The notes below the pieces were generated by a model that did no database searches, was not told the DNA's origin, and saw nothing but the letters and a program-made list of their open reading frames with translations. From Actinomycetes bacterium (lineage in GTDB: Bacteria; Actinomycetota; Coriobacteriia; Coriobacteriales; Eggerthellaceae), in assembly GCA_023395755.1 (NCBI GenBank), contig JAEWYG010000135.1, forward strand, positions 1 to 5,576: a stretch of DNA of 5,576 nt, given 5' to 3'. The position numbers and the translations under genes are program-made. Positions 1 through 5,576 of this stretch are shown piece by piece; the first letter of the stretch is position 1; each line of letters begins with the position of its first letter.

Positions 1-682
1 CAAACCGAACGTCTTCGTCCGAAGGCGCAACCGGCACTTCAAACCCGCCTTTATACCCCATCTCCGGGCTTACAAACGATTCTTCGTAATACTCCGGCGC
101 ATCGAATCCCCGCCTCACAACCATCTCCCCGAACTCGTCGCGGCTAAACGCGGCTTGCACAGCATTACCCAACGCCCGCGCTTGAGCCACCACGTTCTCG
201 TCACGCTCGCGCTCGGAAACCACCCCATCAAACACCAATATTCCTCCGGGACGCAGCACGCGAAACACCTCGCCCAGAACCGCTTCAGGGCAGTAATCAA
301 CATTAATACTACTGTTGGTGAACACCAGGTCAAATGAACTATCCTTCAAACCGACTGCAGCCAAATCTTCAGGGTATGCAACGCGGTAATCCATGTTGTT
401 GCACGGAAGACCGTTCTTGCGCCACGCGTCTTCCCTAAAAGAAAGGGCTATTTCAATCCAAGCTGGAGTAGGATCAACCCCCACCACGAAGCCCTTCGAC
501 CCAACGAAATCGGATAATTTAATAACCCCTTTGCCACGACGACAATCGATATCAAGAACGCGTTTGCCCCTCAAGTCTCCAAGTAGGGTCATCTTGCACT
601 GGCTGGCAAACCCATACTCGTTGGGAAGTTGTTCGTAGTATTTTCTGAGAGCTTCTGTACTAAACGATCGTAGAGCTTCCAT
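1..682 (-). CDS. ArsM-like class I SAM-dependent methyltransferase, 3' end beyond window
   Basis: Manual translation from the ATG at 682 gives 227 uninterrupted residues to the left edge, with no stop, so the C-terminus is missing. The fold is a Rossmann methyltransferase. Motif I is RVLDIDCRRGKG (41-52), the acidic end of strand beta2 is VVGVD (66-70, D70), motif IV is FDLVFTN (117-123), and the post-motif is FRVLRPGGILVF (140-151). The stretch from EDLAAVGLKDSSFDLV to RVLRPGG closely resembles the arsenite methyltransferase ArsM branch. However, the cysteines ArsM uses to hold As(III) appear to be Ser124 and Ala170, so arsenic is probably not the substrate. Motif I is unusual: the normal DxGCGxG reads D44-I-D-C-R-R-G50. 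An AAAGGCGG ribosome-binding site (688-695) sits 5 bases before the start, and the gap to the upstream stop is 29 bases, so the gene is probably the last visible member of the operon. The methyltransferase fold is secure; the substrate is unknown. Confidence 0.88.
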   Translation of the reverse strand, partial: MEALRSFSTEALRKYYEQLPNEYGFASQCKMTLLGDLRGKRVLDIDCRRGKGVIKLSDFVGSKGFVVGVDPTPAWIEIALSFREDAWRKNGLPCNNMDYRVAYPEDLAAVGLKDSSFDLVFTNSSINVDYCPEAVLGEVFRVLRPGGILVFDGVVSERERDENVVAQARALGNAVQAAFSRDEFGEMVVRRGFDAPEYYEESFVSPEMGYKGGFEVPVAPSDEDVRF

Positions 683-711
683 ATAAGCCGCCTTTGCGTA
701 CTGCGCTTTTG

Positions 712-1551
712 CTACTTGTAAGAAACGTGAGAATTGTTAACCAACCACGATAGAGCAGCCTCACGTAGCGCGAACACGCGCGCCTCGTCACCTAGGCCTT
801 GGTCTTCTAGCTGCTTGCGAATTTTCATGCGTTGTTCGGCATCGTTGCCCGGCATTTGTGCGGTAATATCATCGTCTGAAAGCTCGATATCAAGATGGTC
901 TGCCAGCGCATCGATGGCACAGGTAACCTGCAAGGCTTCCAATGGCTGACCCGGCAGTAAATCGGCCGTATCAGGCTCCTCCACCAGACGTTTTGCCAGT
1001 TCATCTAACACCAGATCGGGGAATTGTGCATCGTCTTTGGCCAGATCTGGCTTGCCAAACTGACTAGCCACACCCGCGCGGAACTCAGCCACCGTCGTTG
1101 CAGGTGCAAAGTGCTCACGAACTAGCTCATCGGTCAGTTCTGGCTGATGAGCAGACAATATCTTTTCTACGGTAACCCGCATGGTTAACTGAGCAAAGTC
1201 GCCCTCTTTTGCCAGTGGCATTTTAATCTGAGCCACAGCATCCTTTGTCTCACCCATGCTCATGCCAACAATCTCATCGTCAAACGAACGAGGCATCTCA
1301 CCCGCACCCACATGGTAAAGAGAGTGTTGTAAAACGAAGTTGGAGGCGGGGTTACCATCAATACAAGCATCCTCGGTGGTCACGACAATATGATCACCCG
1401 AAATGACAGCACGGTTTTCGGCAATCTCATGATAAACAGCTAGCGGCTCCAAAAGCTTTTCTATCTGGGAATCTACGAGGCTTTCCGGTACCTGAGGCTT
1501 CGGCAATTCGATTACTACCGGGTCATACGAGGTAAGTGTGTACTTTTTCAT
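712..1551 (-). CDS. Trigger-factor-like peptidyl-prolyl isomerase/chaperone lacking the ribosome-binding domain
   Basis: A 279-residue cytosolic protein matching the middle and C-terminal parts of trigger factor. Residues 20-50 resemble the end of trigger factor's N-domain and its linker (VPESLVDSQIEKLLEPLAVY). Residues 51-132 resemble the FKBP-type isomerase domain: GDHIVVT, then YHVGAGEMPRSFDDEIVGMS, then GETKD and a closing strand FAQLTMRVTVEKI. Residues 137-279 begin with PELTDELVREHF, typical of the chaperone-arm domain, and continue as helices. The roughly 110-residue ribosome-docking domain with its GFRxGKxP signature is absent, and the protein is far shorter than a normal trigger factor (about 430 residues), so it is not the housekeeping tig gene. 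The ATG is supported by AAAGGAG (1559-1565) 7 bases upstream. It follows the MoxR gene by 23 bases, which suggests a folding helper for the product or target of the MoxR-VWA pair. Family assignment is good; isomerase activity is not proven by sequence. Confidence 0.85.
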   Translation of the reverse strand: MKKYTLTSYDPVVIELPKPQVPESLVDSQIEKLLEPLAVYHEIAENRAVISGDHIVVTTEDACIDGNPASNFVLQHSLYHVGAGEMPRSFDDEIVGMSMGETKDAVAQIKMPLAKEGDFAQLTMRVTVEKILSAHQPELTDELVREHFAPATTVAEFRAGVASQFGKPDLAKDDAQFPDLVLDELAKRLVEEPDTADLLPGQPLEALQVTCAIDALADHLDIELSDDDITAQMPGNDAEQRMKIRKQLEDQGLGDEARVFALREAALSWLVNNSHVSYK

Positions 1552-1574
1552 AGTTCGTCTCCTTTGCTGTACTT

Positions 1575-3077
1575 TTAGATGTCAATATCTTCGACGCGTC
1601 GACGCAGTTCGCGTTGGCGCTCCGATAGAATCATGTCCGCATTGTGGGAAAAATAAGACGCACTTCCATACTGAGCCAAATAACGCGCCGAACTAGTACG
1701 TGACGTAAGCTCTGTGGTAAACACCACCATTTCCTGCTTATCTCCAAACGCCTTCTCGACAAAGGCAAAAGCACGAGCCAAGCGTTGTTCGATCGCGCCC
1801 ACGCGCGCCTGCAGCGCTTCTGCCTTAACCGAAAACATCTGAGAAAGAAAGTCATAGCATTGCGTCGGCGTTCCGCTATGCGGCACAGCCTGAACAAGCG
1901 CGGCAATTTCGTCCAGCTCGCGCTCAGCCGTAGCGCGGCGACCCTTAGATAGGTTACCGGCCGCCAAAGACAGCTCCAACTGTGAAGTTCGGCGACGTTC
2001 AAGATCCGACAGGAGGCAGCCAATATCCTCTCCCTCTTTCACCGCAGGCAACAGCGCACGTAAATCGTCACGCAAGGTAATCAGAACATCAGTATCTTGA
2101 ACCATAGCCTGCATATCGCTACACACGGCATCCACCAAAAGCCCAACCAGCGACAAGCGCTCATCAAACTCCGCCTCAACTGCACGCTCGATTATACCCT
2201 CAACCTCGCCACCACCGAGGATTTCGTCGATGCGATAGTCGTCACAGTACTTATTAAACAAGTCGTAGTAGGCAGCGAACTCTCGAGCGATAACCTCACT
2301 TTGGATGTACTGAACAATCAGATCGTAGTCCACCTGCTTATCCAAGCGTTCGAATATTCTCATGATGTCGGAAAGATCGTCCCAGCCACGTGCGGTCACA
2401 AACGACTTGCCTTCGAGCGAAGCCTCAATAGAGTAAAAGCGGTGCTTTTTGATCTCAAGAAAGGTGAGGATAGCAGGATGCGTTGCCTTCGAGACGGCAT
2501 ACGCCTTCCATGCGCCAAAGTCTGGCTCAACATTAACCTTCTTTACGCGATCGAGCGTAACGATGTCAAACTCATGCACCGCTTTATTGTATTCGGGCGG
2601 ATTTCCTGCCGTAACAATAATCCATCCTTCAGGCACCGCATGACGGCCAAATGTTTTGAACTGCAAAAACTGAAGCATCGAAGGATACAGGGTCTCAGAA
2701 ACACAGTTAATCTCATCGAGAAACAAAATACCTCGGGCAACCCCGCTCTTTTTTATATAAGCATACACCGACGCAATAATCTCACTCATGGTGTACTCAG
2801 AGGCCTCGTACTCCAGTCCCCCATAGCTTTCATGCACAATGAACGGCAAGCCCAATGCGCTTTGACGCGTATGATGCGTCATGGAATAAGACACCAGGCC
2901 AATGCCCAGCTCACTGGCTATCTGGGTCATAATCGCGGTCTTTCCGATACCAGGAGCCCCTACCAAAAACACTGGTCGCTGCCGAGCAACATCGAGGAGT
3001 GGTCGTCCTCGTTCATCACACGCAAGGTATGCCTCAACGGTATCTTTCACTTGCTGCTTAGCTTCTGCAATGTTCAT
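1575..3077 (-). CDS. MoxR-type AAA+ ATPase with long helical C-terminal extension
   Basis: A 500-residue ATPase. The AAA+ core occupies about residues 5-245. Walker A is GAPGIGKT (40-47) and Walker B is ILFLDEIN (117-124, D121/E122). Sensor 1 is in TAGNPPEYN (N159), a likely arginine finger is R177 in TLDRVKK, and sensor 2 is R230 in FVTARGWDDLS. All catalytic positions expected for an active MoxR ATPase are present. Residues 285-500 form a mostly charged helical extension, with likely coiled-coil stretches near 355-395 and 417-445, that the usual MoxR protein of 300-350 residues lacks; RavA of E. coli has a similar total length. MoxR ATPases work with VWA-domain partners to remodel or mature client complexes, and the partner gene here lies 60 bases upstream. 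The start is supported by GAGGAG (3084-3089) 6 bases before the ATG. The client is unknown. I am confident of the ATPase family and less so of the function of the extension. Confidence 0.95.
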   Translation of the reverse strand: MNIAEAKQQVKDTVEAYLACDERGRPLLDVARQRPVFLVGAPGIGKTAIMTQIASELGIGLVSYSMTHHTRQSALGLPFIVHESYGGLEYEASEYTMSEIIASVYAYIKKSGVARGILFLDEINCVSETLYPSMLQFLQFKTFGRHAVPEGWIIVTAGNPPEYNKAVHEFDIVTLDRVKKVNVEPDFGAWKAYAVSKATHPAILTFLEIKKHRFYSIEASLEGKSFVTARGWDDLSDIMRIFERLDKQVDYDLIVQYIQSEVIAREFAAYYDLFNKYCDDYRIDEILGGGEVEGIIERAVEAEFDERLSLVGLLVDAVCSDMQAMVQDTDVLITLRDDLRALLPAVKEGEDIGCLLSDLERRRTSQLELSLAAGNLSKGRRATAERELDEIAALVQAVPHSGTPTQCYDFLSQMFSVKAEALQARVGAIEQRLARAFAFVEKAFGDKQEMVVFTTELTSRTSSARYLAQYGSASYFSHNADMILSERQRELRRRVEDIDI

Positions 3078-3137
3078 TTCCCACTCCTCTAGTCCACCGA
3101 TTGCTTCCCTCTACCGTACAGCACATCGTCTTTCCCA

Positions 3138-4793
3138 TCAGGCCAAACCCCTCTCATCCAAAATGACCTTCAGCGCCCACGAGGGCACCACAGGATCCGA
3201 ATAACCATCATCCACAAACACAAACACTGCATCGTAGGCAGGCGTATTGCGCGGAAAAGTGCCCTGCCCGTCGGTAAAGTAAACAATCCCTCGCAGATCG
3301 GTAAACTCCCCCTTCTCCACCAGAAGGTTCACGTAGTCAAACGCCGGACGAAAATCCGTGCCTCCAAAGCCCTTCAGCTCCATCGTTTCGATATAAAGAT
3401 CAAGCTGATCTAGCGACGTTATAAGCGTATCGTCCTGAACCCGCGCATCACACTGAATAAGATGAATGTTTACACGGTCGGTGAAGCTTTCTACTTGCCT
3501 TAATAGATTGTATGTCTTTCGGATAAACGCCTGAACCAAAGGTCCCGATACCGATTCCGAGGTATCAACAACAATGGCGAAGTCGTGCACCGCATGCGCT
3601 TCCTTATACTCCAGCGGCTCGATTAGCGGCATGTTGCCGTAGCGCTCTAAACCATAGGTGTAGTAGATATAGTCGAACTCGTCGTCGTTTACGCGCATGC
3701 GTTCATGCAATGTGGCGAAGCGCCTAAGAAAATCGGCGTAATTGTATTTCTCACGATTAACTGCCTCAAGCGCAGCAGCGAAGCTACCCGCACCTTCGCC
3801 CTGACGGAGCAAAGACGCCTCCAGTTCTATCTGAATGCGCTGACTTATGTCCTCCCATGCCTGCGACAAGGCCTCGTCAAATCCCGGGTTAGCATCAAGC
3901 GTTGGAGATGCGCTCCCTTCAGAGGCGCCCTCGGCTTCGGGATGATCGCGGTTTTCCTCATTATTGGCCACGTCTCGGTCACCCTCATCGCCGCTACCCT
4001 CCGAAGCGGGCGTGTCCATTGCTCCCCAGGTGTCGTCAAGCGACTCACTTCCGCCGGTATCGGGTAGTTCACCACCCTCGCGCTGCTCTGACCGCTGGCG
4101 CGCCGCAGTCTGGGAACCTCGCGCCACCTCTTCACCCTCGTCTCCGTACCAAAGACCATGGGTATCGTGATAGAACATCGGTGCCAGAGATCGCAGGTCA
4201 GTACGGTTACCCTCGTTTGAAAAGAAATGGTACAGCCGCTCCGCCGTAATGACGCCCCCCACCTGTGCGCGAAGAACCCGCAGCGACTCACGTGCCCGTC
4301 GATCCATATTGGAGGGAAACACATCTCCAACCAAATCTAACAACAGCGCCTCAATGGCAATATCACACGCAACGTCCCATGGCTGACGTAAAACTGAGTA
4401 CAACATAAAGGGATGTCGGAATATGCAATGGAACAGGCAGTGGATAACATCGCGCACCACTTCATTCGGCGAAAGCTTAAAGCGAGCCACCACATACTCG
4501 GGATCGTAATAGAGCTTCACGCCATCGCTCGCTATACCGTACACAGTAAAGCTAGGTACAAGCGGCATACGCCAGAGTGCTCTATCGAGAAAACGAAACT
4601 GCACGGCAAGAGACGTGCGCGCTTCTTCAAGTATGTCGTTTGCTACCGGAGCGCAGCGCTCATAACGCTCGCGTTTCTCAGCCATGCGTACTTCGGAAGA
4701 CAAACTTACCCGCTGGTCGTCAAGGCGACCGCGCATCTGCTCTCGCTCTTCAAGGACGACGTCCCCTTTGGCTATCGGCGTCATATCTTTCAT
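3138..4793 (-). CDS. DUF2201-type VWA protein with metallopeptidase-like N-terminal domain
   Basis: A 551-residue partner of the MoxR ATPase. About residues 45-215 form the metallopeptidase-like domain of this family. The helix that normally bears HExxH reads VIHCLFHCIFRHPF (116-129), with H118, H122 and H127 kept but Cys119 in place of the catalytic Glu. A second conserved block, WDVACDIAIEALLLD, lies at 139-153. Residues 216-302 are a low-complexity linker rich in Glu, Asp, Gly and Ser. Residues 305-400 link to the C-terminal VWA domain (about 403-551), whose metal-ion-dependent adhesion site is complete: DTSES (410-414), T479 in GFGGTDFRP, and D508 in YFTDGQGTFP. Such VWA proteins couple MoxR ATPases to clients. 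The ATG lies 7 bases after the LRR gene's stop and has no recognisable purine-rich ribosome-binding site (preceding bases TGTAAGCAAACC), so translation is probably coupled to the upstream gene. Metal binding by the VWA domain is likely; protease activity is doubtful. Confidence 0.93.
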   Translation of the reverse strand: MKDMTPIAKGDVVLEEREQMRGRLDDQRVSLSSEVRMAEKRERYERCAPVANDILEEARTSLAVQFRFLDRALWRMPLVPSFTVYGIASDGVKLYYDPEYVVARFKLSPNEVVRDVIHCLFHCIFRHPFMLYSVLRQPWDVACDIAIEALLLDLVGDVFPSNMDRRARESLRVLRAQVGGVITAERLYHFFSNEGNRTDLRSLAPMFYHDTHGLWYGDEGEEVARGSQTAARQRSEQREGGELPDTGGSESLDDTWGAMDTPASEGSGDEGDRDVANNEENRDHPEAEGASEGSASPTLDANPGFDEALSQAWEDISQRIQIELEASLLRQGEGAGSFAAALEAVNREKYNYADFLRRFATLHERMRVNDDEFDYIYYTYGLERYGNMPLIEPLEYKEAHAVHDFAIVVDTSESVSGPLVQAFIRKTYNLLRQVESFTDRVNIHLIQCDARVQDDTLITSLDQLDLYIETMELKGFGGTDFRPAFDYVNLLVEKGEFTDLRGIVYFTDGQGTFPRNTPAYDAVFVFVDDGYSDPVVPSWALKVILDERGLA

Positions 4794-4800
4794 GGTTTGC

Positions 4801-5550
4801 TTACAAGCTAAAATCTACACCCGTGCACGAATTACAGCTATGTTGCAATTCCAGTAGACAGGCAGTAGCTTGAGTCCTCCCCTCATGCGTCGATTTTTCC
4901 AATTCCGCCGCTATATCACGCTCATCCAGCAGATTTCGTTCGCAAAGCGCCTCCAACGCCTTGAAATTTCCTTTATCGGCAAAGTAGCGGCATATCGCAC
5001 GACTTTTGTGGAGAAAGATATTCTCGTACCACTCGCGCGCCTGATCAGACAACCCCATAGGGTGAATTAACCGATTCAATCCTGCCGACGCAAACTCCGC
5101 AATGCTCGCTGCATGAGTTACCCATGAATCGTAGTACTCAAAATTAAACACGGTTCCCCTTGAGCCCGCATCAAACAGATACGTCAGCGAACGGAATCGC
5201 GCCGAAAGTTCAGGTACTGCAAAATCGCCCGACGAATAACCGTCAATGGGATGAGGAAAATCGACATGGACTAACGGAATAGAACGCGCCGTCGAAAATG
5301 CCCCCACACATATGCTGCGCAGATGATTGTGCAGATACAACTCTTCCACCCCGTCAACCCCGCAAAAGGCAAGACTCGCAATATGTGTTACGGCTTGCGG
5401 CATGCGCACCACACGGTCGGGTCCCATGTATAACAAACACGAATCGCCACCCGCCTTACTGCCACCTCGCTGGCAGAGAAGCCCGCTTTCGCTATAGAAT
5501 AGGGGATTCCGATCGTCAAGAAGAACCGACCGAAGGGGCTTTTTGGGCAT
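4801..5550 (-). CDS. BspA-type leucine-rich-repeat (LRR_5-like) protein with helical C-terminal domain
   Basis: A 249-residue protein from the ATG at 5550, first visible gene of the operon. Residues 46-98 show LRR_5/BspA-like repeats: VRMPQAVTHIASLAFCGVDG followed by VEELYLHNHLRSICVGAFST, the usual 'I..AF.....L..L.L...L..I...AF' spacing. Only about two recognisable repeats are present, so this is a short scaffold. Residues 166-236 are helical (LSDQAREWYENIFLHKS, ICRYFADKGNFKALEALCE, then a further pair) and look like ankyrin-type helical pairs. The tail has a C239-x-x-C242 pair. No signal peptide or membrane segment is seen, which sets it apart from the surface BspA proteins and fits a cytosolic partner of the MoxR-VWA pair downstream. 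A GTG at 5571 would add 7 residues (256 in all), but the ATG is preferred because GGGGGAG lies 9 bases before it. A role as recognition or accessory subunit is inference from position. Confidence 0.8.
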   Translation of the reverse strand: MPKKPLRSVLLDDRNPLFYSESGLLCQRGGSKAGGDSCLLYMGPDRVVRMPQAVTHIASLAFCGVDGVEELYLHNHLRSICVGAFSTARSIPLVHVDFPHPIDGYSSGDFAVPELSARFRSLTYLFDAGSRGTVFNFEYYDSWVTHAASIAEFASAGLNRLIHPMGLSDQAREWYENIFLHKSRAICRYFADKGNFKALEALCERNLLDERDIAAELEKSTHEGRTQATACLLELQHSCNSCTGVDFSL

Positions 5551-5559
5551 AAGCTGATT

Positions 5560-5566
5560 CTCCCCC
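5560..5566 (-). promoter_or_regulatory. Ribosome-binding site of the LRR gene, deciding its start
   Basis: On the minus strand the sequence reads GGGGGAG, then nine bases (AATCAGCTT), then the ATG at 5550. This good Shine-Dalgarno match at normal spacing supports that ATG. It falls inside the longer reading that would start at the GTG at 5571, which has too little visible upstream sequence for its own site to be judged. Confidence 0.7.
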
Positions 5567-5576
5567 TGCACGAGCA

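Noticed and set aside
155..638. Short plus- and minus-strand open frames in the leftmost 640 bases, which could suggest this region lacks a gene
   Set aside because: They are shadows of the methyltransferase read from the ATG at 682, which is open through to the left edge and has clear SAM-binding motifs.
1..682. Calling the methyltransferase arsM (arsenic detoxification)
   Set aside because: Similarity is clear, but two expected As(III)-binding cysteines appear to be Ser124 and Ala170, motif I is altered, and no other arsenic-resistance gene is nearby.
712..1551. Calling the chaperone gene tig
   Set aside because: The ribosome-docking domain is missing, the protein is about two thirds of the normal length, and the operon context is not that of tig-clpP-clpX.
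2097..3092. A 331-codon open frame on the plus strand opposite the MoxR gene
   Set aside because: It lies almost wholly antisense to a clear ATPase with intact Walker motifs, its translation shows no recognisable domain and is rich in His, Asn and Arg, and no good ribosome-binding site is apparent. It is a by-product of the codon use of the real gene.
3078..3137. The 60-base gap between the VWA and MoxR genes as a possible terminator, internal promoter or small RNA
   Set aside because: No stable inverted repeat followed by a T-run and no convincing -10/-35 pair is visible. Apart from the MoxR ribosome-binding site it shows nothing I can support.
3845..4330. A 161-codon minus-strand frame, with plus-strand frames of 68-120 codons, overlapping the middle of the VWA gene
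   Set aside because: They coincide with the G+C-rich low-complexity linker of the VWA gene, where stop codons are rare in all frames. Their translations are Arg/Pro-rich and without domains.

Overview
The window carries one tightly packed gene train, with every supportable gene on the minus strand, so transcription runs from right (about 5550) to left (1). In order of transcription it encodes a BspA-type leucine-rich-repeat (LRR_5-like) protein, a VWA protein of the DUF2201 type with a metallopeptidase-like N-terminal half, a MoxR-type AAA+ ATPase, a trigger-factor-like peptidyl-prolyl isomerase/chaperone, and a SAM-dependent methyltransferase that runs off the left edge. The gaps between genes are 7, 60, 23 and 29 bases. 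I see no terminator or divergent gene in any of them, so this looks like a single operon whose promoter lies beyond the right edge.

The core is a MoxR ATPase paired with a VWA protein. In characterised relatives (RavA-ViaA, CbbQ-CbbO, NorQ-NorD) the ATPase and the metal-dependent VWA adaptor act together as a chaperone that remodels or matures a target protein or complex. Here the pair is flanked upstream by an LRR protein with a helical, ankyrin-like C-terminus, which could be a target-recognition or accessory subunit. Downstream are a trigger-factor-like protein without the ribosome-binding signature and an ArsM-related methyltransferase lacking the expected arsenic-binding cysteines. A plausible reading is a cytosolic protein-remodelling or quality-control module with its own folding factor and a modifying enzyme. 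No signal peptides or membrane segments are evident in any of the five proteins. The physiological target cannot be read from the sequence.

The organism is uncertain. Base composition looks near 50-55% G+C by eye. Strong AGGAGG-like ribosome-binding sites, and a DUF2201 VWA gene beside MoxR and an LRR_5-like gene, fit anaerobic Gram-positive gut or oral bacteria such as Coriobacteriia/Eggerthellaceae or Clostridia. I lean towards a moderate-GC Coriobacteriia-type genome, but this is inference from protein flavour only.

No rRNA, tRNA, CRISPR array, insertion sequence, attachment site or origin was recognised. No stretch longer than 60 bases lacks a gene, apart from 26 bases at the right edge that hold only the first gene's ribosome-binding site.
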